Below, one piece after another: positions 8,148-20,282 of a stretch of 64,000 bases of DNA. The notes under the pieces were generated by a model. That model saw only the letters and a list, made by a program, of their open reading frames with translations, was not told the DNA's origin and did not search any database. Source of the DNA: Corynebacterium yudongzhengii (lineage in GTDB: Bacteria; Actinomycetota; Actinomycetes; Mycobacteriales; Mycobacteriaceae); NCBI RefSeq assembly GCF_003065405.1, contig NZ_CP026947.1, forward strand, positions 1,116,001-1,180,000, given 5' to 3'. Each line of letters opens with the position of its first letter. The stretch's first letter is position 1. The translations under genes were made by a program, and so were the position numbers.

Positions 8148-8153
8148 TATATT
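8148..8153 (+). promoter_or_regulatory. -10 element of the pyr operon
   Basis: TATATT lies about 70 bases upstream of the pyrR ATG in the divergent region. Transcription from about 8160 would give a leader of some 60 nt that includes the PyrR-type stem-loop at 8188-8208. Confidence 0.5.
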
Positions 8154-8187
8154 AAAGTGCGGAAAAAGTTCATTCACCATCCTTTAA

Positions 8188-8214
8188 GGACCGCACAGAG
8201 AGGCGGGGAAGGAG
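8188..8214 (+). promoter_or_regulatory. PyrR-binding translational attenuator overlapping the pyrR ribosome binding site
   Basis: The leader reads ggaCCGCacagagagGCGGgg and then aaggagg directly before the pyrR ATG. CCGC and GCGG (8191-8194, 8203-8206) form a stem, and the loop side carries CAGAGAGG, the core of the PyrR recognition sequence known from Firmicutes and mycobacteria. In actinobacteria PyrR with UMP is thought to bind such a loop next to the Shine-Dalgarno sequence and reduce translation. The stem ends immediately before the ribosome binding site, which fits that mode; no terminator is seen. Confidence 0.65.
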
Positions 8215-8220
8215 GTCACG

Positions 8221-8799
8221 ATGAGCGATACCACAGCGGCAGAGACGGAACTCATGGGTTCTGCCGACGTCGCCCGTACCGTCGCACGCATCGCGCACCA
8301 GATCATTGAAAAGACGGCGCTGGATCAGACACCGGATAACCCTCCGGTGCTGCTCGGCATTCCCTCCGGCGGGGTGCCTTTAGCGAAGCGCTTGGCGGAT
8401 CGCATCGGGGAGTTCTCCGGGGTCACCCCCGCGACCGGCTCGCTCGACATCACGCTGTATCGCGACGATCTACGTTCGCGCCCGCATCGCGCCCTTCTGC
8501 CCACGAACATCCCGGCCGGCGGCATCGACAACTGCATCGTCGTGCTAGTCGACGATGTCCTCTACTCCGGCCGCACCATCCGCGCAGCCCTCGACGCGCT
8601 GGCGGACCTCGGCCGCCCCCAGAGCATCCAGCTGGCCGTGCTCGTCGACCGCGGCCACCGCGAGGTTCCCATCCGCGCCGACTACGTAGGCAAGAACATC
8701 CCCACCGCCCGCGGGGAGGACGTCACCGTCTACAACGGTGAGATCGACGGCCGCGATGCCGTCGTGCTCACCCGCCTTAAGGAGGGGAGCCAGAAATGA
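8221..8799 (+). CDS. pyrR: Bifunctional PyrR: pyrimidine operon regulator / uracil phosphoribosyltransferase
   Basis: RNA-binding regulator that senses UMP and controls the pyr operon, with some uracil phosphoribosyltransferase activity. The 192-residue protein contains the PRPP-binding motif [13 protein letters not shown] at residues 107-119 and the N-terminal [13 protein letters not shown] segment. ATG 8221 has a strong aaggagg at 6 nt. It heads pyrR-pyrB-pyrC-carA-carB-pyrF, and its TGA overlaps the pyrB ATG. The leader in front carries a matching RNA target. Confidence 0.95.
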   Translation: MSDTTAAETELMGSADVARTVARIAHQIIEKTALDQTPDNPPVLLGIPSGGVPLAKRLADRIGEFSGVTPATGSLDITLYRDDLRSRPHRALLPTNIPAGGIDNCIVVLVDDVLYSGRTIRAALDALADLGRPQSIQLAVLVDRGHREVPIRADYVGKNIPTARGEDVTVYNGEIDGRDAVVLTRLKEGSQK

Positions 8800-9737
8800 A
8801 GCACCTGTTGAGCATCAGCGATCTCTCCCGCGAGGAGATCATCGCCCTCATGGATGAGGCCAACCGCTTCCAGGAGGCACTGCTCGACCGCGAGGTCAAA
8901 AAGCTGCCCACCCTGCGGGGGCGCACCGTTTTTACCCTCTTCTACGAAAACTCCACCCGTACCCGCGCCAGCTTCGAAACGGCCGGCAAATGGATGAGTG
9001 CGGACGTCATCAACTTGTCGGCCTCGTCGTCTTCGGTGAAGAAGGGCGAGTCGCTGAAGGACACCGCGCTTACGCTCAAGGCCGTGGGCGCCGATGCGAT
9101 CATCCTCCGGCATCCCTCCTCCGGCGCGGCGAAACTGCTGTCCCAGTGGGTTGCCCCCGGCGGCGACGGTCCCAGCGTCATCAACGCCGGCGACGGCCAG
9201 CATCAGCACCCCACCCAGGCGCTTCTCGACGCCGTCACCCTGCGCCAGAAGCTCGGCGACATCGACGGCCGCACCGTGGTCCTCGTCGGCGACTGCCTGC
9301 ACTCGCGGGTGGTGCGTTCGAATGTAGACCTGTTGAGCACCCTCGGAGCCGAGGTCGTGCTCGTCGCCCCGCCGAGCCTGCTGCCGACCGGCGTCGAGAC
9401 CTGGCCGGTGACCGTCTCCCAGGATTTGGATTATTGGATCCCGCGCGCCGATGCGGTGATGATGCTGCGCGTGCAGGCCGAGCGCATGCACGGCGGTTTC
9501 TTTCCCTCCCAGCGTGAGTACGCGACCTACTACGGCCTGAGTAAAGAGCGCGAAAGGCGCATGAAAGAAGGCGCGATCGTCATGCACCCCGGCCCGATGC
9601 TGCGCGGCATGGAGATCAATTACGCCGTCGCCGACGCCGAGCGCACTGCCGTGCTGCAGCAGGTCTCCAACGGTGTGCACGTGCGAATGGCCGTCCTATT
9701 CACCCTGATCGCTGGATCCGGCGCCCCGCTGAGCTGA
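8796..9737 (+). CDS. pyrB: Aspartate carbamoyltransferase, catalytic chain
   Basis: Transfers the carbamoyl group to aspartate, the committed step of pyrimidine synthesis. The 313-residue enzyme has the carbamoyl-phosphate loop STRTR at 53-57, [14 protein letters not shown] with the second phosphate-binding Ser and Lys (about 77-90), and HPTQALLD in the middle. No pyrI regulatory chain is present, as usual for actinobacteria. The start overlaps the pyrR stop by four bases (ATGA). Confidence 0.97.
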   Translation: MKHLLSISDLSREEIIALMDEANRFQEALLDREVKKLPTLRGRTVFTLFYENSTRTRASFETAGKWMSADVINLSASSSSVKKGESLKDTALTLKAVGADAIILRHPSSGAAKLLSQWVAPGGDGPSVINAGDGQHQHPTQALLDAVTLRQKLGDIDGRTVVLVGDCLHSRVVRSNVDLLSTLGAEVVLVAPPSLLPTGVETWPVTVSQDLDYWIPRADAVMMLRVQAERMHGGFFPSQREYATYYGLSKERERRMKEGAIVMHPGPMLRGMEINYAVADAERTAVLQQVSNGVHVRMAVLFTLIAGSGAPLS

Positions 9738-9754
9738 GAAAGCCGAGGACACCA

Positions 9755-11092
9755 ATGACCGAGAACACTTTTCCCACTCCCGGCACGTTCACTCTGATCA
9801 CCGATGTGCGGCCCTACGGCGAGGGCGAGCCGGTCAACGTGCTACTCGACGGCGGCGTCATCGCCGAGATGGACCACACCGTCGATAAGAGCCGCACCTA
9901 CCACCAGCGCATCGACGGCCGCGGCGCCGTGCTGCTGCCCGGCCTCGTCGACATGCACGTTCACCTGCGCGAACCCGGCCGCGAGGACACCGAGACCATC
10001 GTCACCGGCTCGCAGGCCGCTGCCCTCGGCGGCTTTACCGCCGTGTTCACCATGGCCAACACCCAGCCGGTGACCGACCAGCCCGTCATCGCCGACTCCG
10101 TCTGGCACAAGGGCCGCGCCGCCGGGCTGTGCGATGTCCACCCGGTCGGCTCGATCACCAAGGGCCTCAAAGGCGAAACGCTCACGGAGTTCGGCATGAT
10201 GACCCGCGGAGATGCGCAGGTGCGCATGTTTTCCGACGATGGTCGCTGCGTCAACGACCCGCTGGTCATGCGCCGGGCCGTCGAGTACGCCGCGGGTCTC
10301 GACGTCCTGCTCGCCCAGCACGCCGAGGAACACCGCTTGACCGAGGGTGCGGTCGCCCACGAGGGTGAGAACGCCGCCCGCCTGGGTCTGCGTGGCTGGC
10401 CGCGCGTCGCCGAGGAATCCATCGTGGCCCGCGACATCCTCATGACCCGCGACTACGGCGGGCGTATGCACATCTGCCACGCCTCGACCGCCGGCTCTGC
10501 CGAGCTTTTGCGCTGGGCGAAGTCCCAGGGCGTGAAGATCTCCGCCGAGGTCACCCCGCATCACCTGCTGCTGACCGACGCCAAGCTCGACACCTACGAC
10601 GGCGTCTACCGGGTCAACCCGCCGCTGCGCGAGGACTCCGATACCGCGGCGCTGCGCCAGGCGCTTCTCGACGGCACCATCGACGTCGTCGCCACCGACC
10701 ACGCCCCGCACGGCAGTGAGGACAAGTGCGTCGAGTTCGATCAGGCCAAGCCCGGCATGCTCGGCTTGGAGACCTCGCTCGCCGTGATCGCCGAGATCTT
10801 TGTGAAGCCTGGTCTCGCGGACTGGCGTTTCGTCGCCAAGGTCATGAGCGAGCGCCCCGCCGAGATCACCCGGCTTGCCGACCACGGCCGCCCGCTGGCG
10901 GTAGGGGAGCCGGCGAATCTCACGCTGGTCGACGACGATCACACCTGGACCGTCGACGGCACCCAGCTCGCCTCCAAGTCGGAGAACACCCCGTATGAGG
11001 GCATGACCTATTCCACCCGAGTGGCCGCCACGCTGCTGCGGGGCCGCGTGACGGCCCGCGATGGTGTCGCGGAAAACCCGCTCTCCGAATAA
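9755..11092 (+). CDS. pyrC: Dihydroorotase
   Basis: Cyclises carbamoyl-aspartate to dihydroorotate; a zinc amidohydrolase. The 445 residues are of the class I type found with pyrB in Gram-positives. The metal-binding HVH is at 68-70 in [10 protein letters not shown], and ATDHAPHG near residue 315 carries the catalytic Asp. It lies 17 bases after pyrB and shortly before carA in the same operon. Confidence 0.96.
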   Translation: MTENTFPTPGTFTLITDVRPYGEGEPVNVLLDGGVIAEMDHTVDKSRTYHQRIDGRGAVLLPGLVDMHVHLREPGREDTETIVTGSQAAALGGFTAVFTMANTQPVTDQPVIADSVWHKGRAAGLCDVHPVGSITKGLKGETLTEFGMMTRGDAQVRMFSDDGRCVNDPLVMRRAVEYAAGLDVLLAQHAEEHRLTEGAVAHEGENAARLGLRGWPRVAEESIVARDILMTRDYGGRMHICHASTAGSAELLRWAKSQGVKISAEVTPHHLLLTDAKLDTYDGVYRVNPPLREDSDTAALRQALLDGTIDVVATDHAPHGSEDKCVEFDQAKPGMLGLETSLAVIAEIFVKPGLADWRFVAKVMSERPAEITRLADHGRPLAVGEPANLTLVDDDHTWTVDGTQLASKSENTPYEGMTYSTRVAATLLRGRVTARDGVAENPLSE

Positions 11093-11140
11093 CGCATACA
11101 ATACGAAACGATGAATAATTTGCAGCGAAAGGGTTCCACT

Positions 11141-12289
11141 GTGAGCAGCACCCCTCAAACCCCGGCCGCCCTGGTCCTTGCCGACGGCCGGATCTTTCGC
11201 GGCCGCGCGTTCGGCGCGACCGGAACCACCCTGGGCGAGGCCGTCTTCACCACGGCCATGACCGGCTACCAGGAGACGATGACCGACCCGTCGTATCACC
11301 GACAGATCGTCGTCACCTCCGCCCCGCAGATCGGCAACACCGGCTGGAACGACGAGGACAACGAGTCCCGCGACGGCCGCATCTGGGTCGCCGGCCTCGC
11401 CATCCGCGACCTAGCGCGCCGCGTGTCCAATTACCGCGCTGAGCGCAGCCTGGCAGAGGAGATGGAGGCACAGGGCATCATCGGCATCGCGGGCGTGGCC
11501 ACCCGCACCATCGTGCGTCACCTGCGCAACGAAGGCTCGATCGCCGCGGGAATCTTCTCCGGGGCTGATGCCGAGGCCAGCGACGAAGAGCTGATCGAGG
11601 CCGTGAAGGCGCAGCCGGCGATGACCGGCTCCGATCTGGCCAGCGAGGTCTCCACCCAAGAGCCCTATACGATCCCGGCGGAAGGCGAGAAGCGCTACAC
11701 CGTCGTCGCCTATGACATGGGCATCAAGATGGCCACCCCGGGGCACTTTTCCCGCCGCGGGATCGAGACGGTGGTGGTGCCCGTCGGCACCCCGCTGAGC
11801 GAGGTGGCCCAGTACTCACCCGACGGCATCTTTTTGTCCAACGGCCCGGGGGACCCCGCCACCGCCGACGAGATGGTGGCCATTACCCGCGAGATCATTG
11901 AGAAGAAGATCCCGCTGTTCGGGATCTGCTTCGGCAACCAGATCTTGGGACGCGCGCTCGGGCTGGAGACCTACAAGCTCACCTACGGCCACCGCGGCAT
12001 CAACGTGCCCGTGATCAACCACGTCACCGGCAAGATCGACATCACCTCCCAGAACCACGGCTTCGCCCTTCAGGGCACCCCCGGCGAGAGCTTCGCGACG
12101 GACTTCGGCCCCGCCACCGTCACCCACTCCTGCCTTAACGACGGCAGCATCGAAGGTGTCGCGCTCGATTCGGGGCTGGCCTACTCCGTGCAGTACCACC
12201 CGGAGTCCGCCGCCGGCCCACACGACGCTAACCCGCTGTTCGACCAGTTCATCGAGCTGATGGACAACCACTCGCCGAATAACTCTTAA
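11141..12289 (+). CDS. carA: Carbamoyl-phosphate synthase, small (glutaminase) subunit
   Basis: Releases ammonia from glutamine and channels it to CarB for carbamoyl phosphate synthesis. The class I glutaminase site GICFGNQ with its catalytic Cys is near residue 263 and QYHPES with the His-Glu pair near 352. An in-frame ATG exists at 11111, but the GTG at 11141 has gcgaaaggg at a proper distance and gives the usual N terminus running into LVLADGRIFRG. That makes 382 residues, a normal length. Confidence 0.95.
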   Translation: MSSTPQTPAALVLADGRIFRGRAFGATGTTLGEAVFTTAMTGYQETMTDPSYHRQIVVTSAPQIGNTGWNDEDNESRDGRIWVAGLAIRDLARRVSNYRAERSLAEEMEAQGIIGIAGVATRTIVRHLRNEGSIAAGIFSGADAEASDEELIEAVKAQPAMTGSDLASEVSTQEPYTIPAEGEKRYTVVAYDMGIKMATPGHFSRRGIETVVVPVGTPLSEVAQYSPDGIFLSNGPGDPATADEMVAITREIIEKKIPLFGICFGNQILGRALGLETYKLTYGHRGINVPVINHVTGKIDITSQNHGFALQGTPGESFATDFGPATVTHSCLNDGSIEGVALDSGLAYSVQYHPESAAGPHDANPLFDQFIELMDNHSPNNS

Positions 12290-12301
12290 AAGGATTTACC
12301 C

Positions 12302-15645
<3,344 letters not shown>

Positions 15646-15646
<1 letters not shown>

Positions 15647-16494
15647 TGCCCGCGCCAGGATTCGGCGCCCGGCTGCGTGCCGCGGGCGCCCGGCACGGCC
15701 GGTTGTGCGTGGGCATCGACCCGCACGCCCAGCTGCTGGAGCAGTGGGGCTTAAGCGATGATATCGACGGGCTGCGGGCGTTTACCGACGCCTGCGTCGA
15801 AGCCTTCGCCAGTGAAGTCGCCTTGATAAAGCCGCAGGTCGCGTTCTACGAGCGCTTCGGCGCGGCCGGATTCCAAGTGCTGGAAGAGGCACTCGCGGAG
15901 CTGCGCTCCCGTGACACGCTGGTGGTCGCCGACGCTAAGCGCGGCGATATCGGCTCGACGATGGCCGGCTACGCCGAGGCGTGGCTGGGAGAGCGTTCCC
16001 CGCTGCGTGCCGATGCCGTGACGGTCTCGCCTTATCTCGGCATCGGCGCCTTGAACCCAGTCTTTGAGCTCGCACATAAGCGCGGCGCCGGCGTGTTCGT
16101 GCTCGCGGCGACGTCGAACCCGGAGGCCCCGGCGGTGCAGCGCGCCGATACCGGCGGCGGGGTGACGCTAGCGCAGTCGGTCGTCGATCACTGTGCGGCG
16201 TTCAACCGCGGCGGTAAACCGGGCGATGTGGGCGTTGTCGTCGGCGCCACCGTGGATGATCCGCCGGCGCTAGACGAGCTCAACGGCCCAGTGCTCATGC
16301 CGGGCGTGGGTGCCCAGGGCGCCGGTAGCGAGGATGTTGCGCGGATCGCCGCGGGGGTCACTGACCTGGCGTTTCCCAACGTCTCGCGCTCGGTGCTCAA
16401 GGCCGGACCCAAGGTGGGGGCGCTGCGGGCGGCGGCACGCGCGCAGGCCGAAGACTTTCCTGGAAACTTTCCTGGAGGGTCAGTTCACGCCTAA
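15646..16494 (+). CDS. pyrF: Orotidine 5'-phosphate decarboxylase, type 2
   Basis: Decarboxylates OMP to UMP, last step of de novo UMP synthesis. The 282-residue length and the sequence VADAKRGDIGST, with catalytic Lys in DAKRGDI, are those of the longer type 2 enzymes of actinobacteria. The C-terminal part shows LMPGVGAQGAG, the phosphate-binding loop. Overlap with carB (TGATG) marks translational coupling and the end of the pyr operon. pyrD and pyrE are not in the window. Confidence 0.95.
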
Positions 16495-16581
16495 GCCCGA
16501 TGACCTGGTAGTTTAGATTTCGCAACGCGTTGACGTGCCCGTATGCAGGGCGCGTAACGTCGATAGTCCACCACCCGGTGC

Positions 16582-16587
16582 TACACT
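16582..16587 (+). promoter_or_regulatory. -10 element upstream of mihF
   Basis: TACACT lies in the 182-base gap between pyrF and mihF, about 90 bases before the GTG. It would give mihF a leader with its own ribosome binding site, cggagg. Assigned by motif and position only. Confidence 0.4.
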
Positions 16588-16676
16588 TGCCCGCAGCTAT
16601 CCCGCAGACGGGATGCGGACGGGACCACCGTGAGTGGCCCATTTCCTGTACAGACAGACGAAAACGGAGGAACCCC

Positions 16677-17000
16677 GTGGCCCTTCCCAAGTTGACCGAC
16701 GAGCAGCGCAAGCAGGCTCTCGCTAAGGCTGCCGAGGCACGTAAGGCCCGCGCCGAGCTCAAGGCTGAGCTCAAGCGTGGCGGCACCACCTTGAAGGACG
16801 TGCTCGAAAAGGCTGAGTCCGACGAGATCATCGGCAAGACCAAGGTCTCCGCCATTCTCGAGGCTCTGCCGAAGGTCGGTAAGGTCAAGGCCAAGGAAAT
16901 CATGGACGAGCTGGAGATCGCCCCGACCCGCCGCCTGCGCGGTCTCGGTGAGCGTCAGCGCGTCGCCCTGCTCGACCGCTTCGGCTTCTCCGGAGAGTAA
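16677..17000 (+). CDS. mihF: Actinobacterial integration host factor mIHF
   Basis: Small nucleoid-associated protein that binds and bends DNA; it is unrelated to the HU/IHF fold and is essential in mycobacteria. The 107-residue sequence begins ALPKLTDEQRKQALAKAAEA, continues with a long charged helix, and ends with the helix-two-turn-helix region (VGKVKAKEIMDELEIAPTRR and RGLGERQRVALLDRFG). The GTG at 16677 was chosen over an upstream frame because cggagg sits 6 nt before it and the N terminus then matches the family. It stands directly before gmk, as in mycobacteria. Confidence 0.95.
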   Translation: MALPKLTDEQRKQALAKAAEARKARAELKAELKRGGTTLKDVLEKAESDEIIGKTKVSAILEALPKVGKVKAKEIMDELEIAPTRRLRGLGERQRVALLDRFGFSGE

Positions 17001-17003
17001 GAC

Positions 17004-17576
17004 ATGGCGGACGGTAAACCCCAGGGGCGCCTGGTCGTCCTCGCCGGTCCGTCCGCGGTGGGCAAGTCCACCATTGTCTCCCGGCTGCGGGCCGGGTTGG
17101 AGGACCTGTACTTCAGCGTGTCCATGACCACCCGTTCACCGCGGCCTGGAGAGAAAGACGGAGTCGACTACTTCTTCGTCACCCCGGAGGACTTCCAGGC
17201 GCGTATCGACGAGGGGCTCATGCTCGAGTGGGCAGACATCCACGGAGGCCTGCAGCGTTCGGGCACCCCGGCCAAGCCCGTGGAGGACGCCATGAAAGTC
17301 GGCCGCCCGGTGTTGGTGGAGGTAGACCTCGAAGGCGCCCGTGCCATTAAGGCCCTCAAACCCGAGGCGGTGACGGTCTTTCTCGCGCCGCCGTCGTGGG
17401 AGGAGCTCGTGCAGCGGCTTACCGGCCGTGGCACCGAGGCGGAAGAGGTCATCGCCCGCCGTCTCGAGACCGCTAAGAACGAGCTCGACCATCAGAGCGA
17501 GTTCGACTACGTGGTCGTCAACGACGATGTGACGGCCGCCGTCGAAGAGATCACATCCATTCTGCGGGGCGAATAG
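17004..17576 (+). CDS. gmk: Guanylate kinase
   Basis: Phosphorylates GMP to GDP. The 190-residue protein has the P-loop GPSAVGKS at residues 15-22, then [21 protein letters not shown], the GMP-binding part. Only 3 bases separate it from mihF, and rpoZ follows 37 bases later. Length and motifs are regular. Confidence 0.96.
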   Translation: MADGKPQGRLVVLAGPSAVGKSTIVSRLRAGLEDLYFSVSMTTRSPRPGEKDGVDYFFVTPEDFQARIDEGLMLEWADIHGGLQRSGTPAKPVEDAMKVGRPVLVEVDLEGARAIKALKPEAVTVFLAPPSWEELVQRLTGRGTEAEEVIARRLETAKNELDHQSEFDYVVVNDDVTAAVEEITSILRGE

Positions 17577-17613
17577 CCCACTTCCCCCGCGTTTTCGACC
17601 AGACGAGGTGCAC

Positions 17614-17898
17614 GTGACCAACCCGACCAACGAGACCCAGGATCCCGCCTACGATCAGCCCGAGGGCATTACCAACCCGGCGATCGATTCGCTGCTGGAC
17701 AAGGTCTCTTCCAAGTACGCACTGGCGATCTTCGCTGCCAAGCGCGCACGCCAGATCAACAGCTACTACCAGCAGCCGGATGACGGTGTCTTCGAGTTCA
17801 TCGGCCCGCTGGTGACCCCGGAGCCGGGGGAGAAGGCCCTGTCGATCGCACTGCGTGAGATCGAGGCTGGACTCCTCGAGCACGAGGAAGGCCAGTAG
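17614..17898 (+). CDS. rpoZ: DNA-directed RNA polymerase omega subunit
   Basis: Omega helps fold and assemble beta-prime into core RNA polymerase. The 94-residue protein shows the helix [20 protein letters not shown], typical of the family. Two GTG codons are possible (17608 and 17614); the second has the better spacing to acgagg. A strong hairpin terminator begins 18 bases after the stop, so mihF-gmk-rpoZ probably ends here. In relatives coaBC follows directly; here an IS element and a repeat intervene. Confidence 0.93.
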   Translation: MTNPTNETQDPAYDQPEGITNPAIDSLLDKVSSKYALAIFAAKRARQINSYYQQPDDGVFEFIGPLVTPEPGEKALSIALREIEAGLLEHEEGQ

Positions 17899-17916
17899 GC
17901 CTAGGCGATCTTTCGA

Positions 17917-17954
17917 CCGCCGCCGAGCACTTTTGTGGTGCCGGCGGCGGTTTT
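17917..17954 (+). terminator. Rho-independent terminator after rpoZ
   Basis: CCGCCGCCG (17917-17925) pairs with CGGCGGCGG (17942-17950), with AGCAC and GTG(G)TG extending the stem towards a T-rich loop, followed by TTTT. It is the clearest terminator in the window. Confidence 0.8.
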
Positions 17955-18239
17955 CTGTGTTTTATGAGCTGCTCGGATCGGTGTGGTGTCGAACATCTGT
18001 TCCGTGGAGAAATAGTCGCTGGAATCGGTCCTTTTCGATCACCGATTGGCACATCGCGATGATTGAGGGGTATGTGTTTACCTGGCGGTATATACCTACT
18101 ACCCCTGTTATTTACCCCCGGCGGGGAGTGATGTCCACCCCCTGTTTTAGCCTCGTAAGTGATTAGAACACATGAACGAGTTTGTTGACGTGGGGTCAAC
18201 TGGGTATCGGGGAGTCGGGGTCTGCGTCCTATGGCGATG
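17955..18239. other. Intergenic DNA between the rpoZ terminator and the IS element
   Basis: No supported gene. It holds one SOS-box-like inverted repeat (17989-18004). The rest is AT-richer than the coding DNA, with a run like ggtatatacctactacccctgttatttaccc around 18090-18116 that has no clear role. Confidence 0.4.
17989..18004. promoter_or_regulatory. LexA (SOS) box-like site
   Basis: TCGAACATCTGTTCCG contains the inverted repeat GAACA-TC-TGTTC and differs from the corynebacterial SOS consensus (TCGAA(A/C)A-NN-TGTTCGA) only in the last two bases. No SOS-type gene follows: next on the plus strand is the decayed transposase. It may be a remnant of a displaced gene or chance. Confidence 0.4.
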
Positions 18240-18267
18240 GGTCAAGTCCTGGGTAGTGGTGTATCTG
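18240..18267. repeat. Left terminal inverted repeat of the IS element
   Basis: GGTCAAGTCC, five variable bases, then AGTGGTGTATCTG. It pairs with 19669-19696 at 24 of 28 positions counted by eye. Confidence 0.85.
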
Positions 18268-18357
18268 TAGCTGCCGGTGAGGCCCCATGAACGATGTGGG
18301 CGGCCACCGCAGTACCTTTCGAATCCGTAACCACACTTCCTCGAAAGGGACACCACG

Positions 18358-19602
18358 ATGGCCGCTGGCCCCCATTCTATCGACCCCACCACCTACCTCG
18401 ACGAACTACTAGCCCAAGCCTCCCCGGACCTAATGCGCGAGATGCTCCAGCGCTTCATCAACCAGATCCTCTCCACCCAGGCCGACCAGATCTGCTGCGC
18501 CGAATACGCCACCACATCCGAGTCCCGCACCAACGTCCGCAACGGCTACCGCCACCGCAACCTCGACACCAGAGTCGGCACCATCGACGTCGCCGTGCCG
18601 AAACTACGCACCGGTTCCTTCTTCCCGGACTGGCTGCTTAAACGGCGCACCCGGGCCGAACGGGCCCTGACCACCGTGATCGCCACCTGCTACCTCAAGG
18701 GTGTCTCCACCCGCAGGATGAACGACCTCGTCGCCACCCTGGGGATCAACAACCTCTCAAAATCCCAGGTCTTAAGAGATGGCCAAAGATCTCGATCAGA
18801 TGGTGGAGGACTTCCGCACCCGACCCCTGGATACCGTCCCCTACCTGTATGTTTCCTGCGACGCGTTGACGATGAAGGTGCGTGAAGGCGGACGGGTCGT
18901 GAAAACCTCCGTGCTGCTGGCCACCGGCGTGAACGCGGAAGGCTACCGCGAACTACTCGGTATGCAGGTCGCCACCTCCGAGTCGGTGGCCTCGTGGACC
19001 GGGTTTCTTCCGCGACCTGAAAGCCCGCGGCTTAAACGAGGTGTACCTGGTCACCAGCGACGCATACGTGGGCATCCAGCACGCGTCATCGGCGAGGTCC
19101 TGCCCAACGCCTCCTGTCAACGCTGCCGGACGCATTTCGCGAAGAACCTCTCCGGACTGGTGCCCAAAAGCCAATGGCCGACCTTGTCGGCGATGTTCCA
19201 GACGATCTTCCAGCAACCGGACGCCGCATCGGTGTGGAACCAGGCCCGGGAAGTAGTGACTTTCTGTGAGCAGAAGTTCCCGCACGTGGCCGACTACCTG
19301 GAAGAAGCCCTGGATGAGCTACTCGCGTTCACCCACGCCCCGAAAGCAGTGTGGACGAAGGTGTGGTCGAACAACCCCACCGAGCGGCTGAATCGGGAGA
19401 TCCGCCAGCGCACCGACGTGGTGGGGATCTTCCCGAACCGAGATGCCGTCGTGCGACTGGTCGGGGCGGTGCTGGCAAAGCAGCATGAGTGAGCAGGATC
19501 CAGCAGAAGCGCTACATGTCGCTGACGAGCCTGGAGCAGACGAAGACCATGATGGCTGCCCACCACATCGATGCCGGCGACACCGTTCAGGAGGTCGCAT
19601 GA
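18358..19602 (+). pseudogene. IS256-family (mutator-type) transposase, frameshifted
   Basis: The first frame (18358 to about 18775) gives the N-terminal part, including CAEYATTSESRTNVRNGYRH and VPKLRTGSFFPDWLLKRR. Near 18775 an extra base (gtcttaagagatggcc where a readable frame needs one base fewer) shifts it. The next part carries the first catalytic Asp in YVSCDALTMKV. Around 19009 one extra base and around 19084 two extra bases scramble the segment with the second Asp (VTSDA is readable only in another frame). The frame is then restored to FAKNLSGLVPKSQWPTL and the catalytic-Glu region NNPTERLNREIR. A stop near 19492 cuts off a tail readable in another frame to 19602. With at least three lesions it should be inactive. 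Confidence 0.88.
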
Positions 19603-19668
19603 GCCAGTCTCACCATCGGGCTCGTGCCGGTCCCTGAGATCGTCATGCTGCCTGTTTTATCGAAAGGG

Positions 19669-19696
19669 CAGATACACCACTCGCGTGGACTTGACC
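19669..19696. repeat. Right terminal inverted repeat of the IS element
   Basis: Reverse complement begins GGTCAAGTCCACGCGAGTGG, matching the left end. Its last base is immediately followed by attcatc, the first block shared with repeat copy A. Confidence 0.85.
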
Positions 19697-20078
19697 ATTC
19701 ATCGATTCCCGATTACGCACGTGCGTAAAAACCCAGTCCGCACTATGCGGCGGCATAGTAGCGTATCTGGATGCCTTCACCTAGCCCAGTGGACTAAGGC
19801 GGCGATGGAGCAATTCTCTTCGGCTAACCAAGGTACAAGGAACACTCCGGCAAACGCATCCCGGCAAGAGAGACTCCGTGGGCCCTGCAGCGCGGAATGA
19901 GGCGTATCGCCGCAGCCTCTGTGCGCCCGAAAAGGAGTCTGCTCCGTGTTACGGACACAGGCAACGCCGAAACAACGGGGGCCTCCGCATCAAAGATGCG
20001 TCGGAGCCAGGAGGGCTACCAGGTAGCCGGAACCCTACCAACTACGCGGACACGCATGACCACCTACTCCGAATCGGC
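19697..20078. repeat. Dispersed repeat, copy B
   Basis: Homologue of copy A (5121-5480), in the same orientation. It starts exactly at the IS right end. Shared and locally folding parts include ACTATGC-GGCG-GCATAGT (19742-19759), whose stem is one pair longer than in copy A, GGCG-TAT-CGCC (19901-19911) and a longer-range CTGTG/CACAG pairing around 19918-19960 enclosing GGAG/CTCC. In copy A the inner pair reads GAAG/CTTC, so that stem is kept despite base changes. No reading frame is conserved. The upstream part present next to copy A, with a second palindrome, is missing here, as if lost with the IS insertion. Confidence 0.6.
19713..19728. repeat. Perfect 16-bp palindrome TTACGCACGTGCGTAA
   Basis: Third copy in the window, 16 bases inside repeat copy B and identical to the copy at 5136-5151. 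Confidence 0.7.
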
Positions 20079-20269
20079 ACCCTCATGATGTCTTGCCTGG
20101 GTTCCTTCGCCTTTACGGTCTGCGCCGGTGTGTGATCGCGTATTCTGTCGATCAGCGAGCACGGCGACCTGGTCGTTCTGCCGGGCCAGCTGACCGGAAC
20201 CAGTCCGACCCCGCGACACACCATCCCGCGCCGAAGAGGAAACTGCAGGCGGTTATGCGTGTTGAGCAC
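20079..20269. other. Intergenic DNA between repeat copy B and coaBC
   Basis: No gene is supported. It provides the promoter region of coaBC, with a TAGACT box at its end. Nothing else recognisable is seen. Confidence 0.4.
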
Positions 20270-20275
20270 TAGACT
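20270..20275 (+). promoter_or_regulatory. -10 element for leaderless coaBC
   Basis: TAGACT followed by a 7-nt spacer and the GTG at 20283; no Shine-Dalgarno sequence is seen. Confidence 0.5.
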
Positions 20276-20282
20276 GGCACGG

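Larger units (their letters stand above)
18240..19696 (+). mobile_element. IS256-family insertion sequence, decayed
   Basis: A 1457-bp element bounded by imperfect 28-bp inverted repeats at 18240-18267 and 19669-19696. The first 10 bases (GGTCAAGTCC) and the last 13 (AGTGGTGTATCTG) match exactly between the ends, with four mismatches in the five between. Inside is one transposase gene of the mutator type with several frame disruptions. The 8 bases outside each end (tggcgatg and attcatcg) do not match, so no target duplication is visible. Repeat copy B begins at the first base after the right end. Confidence 0.85.

Noticed and set aside
9842..11299. Minus-strand open frame of 485 codons opposite pyrC
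   Set aside because: Low-complexity Gly/Ala/Val/Asp composition typical of antisense translation; pyrC is intact on the other strand.
18231..19705. Target site duplication around the IS
   Set aside because: The 8-9 bases on the two sides do not match, even allowing a one-base shift of the ends.
19878..20135. Small plus-strand frames in repeat copy B as a gene
   Set aside because: The corresponding frame in copy A is not conserved at the protein level, and no start signal precedes either.
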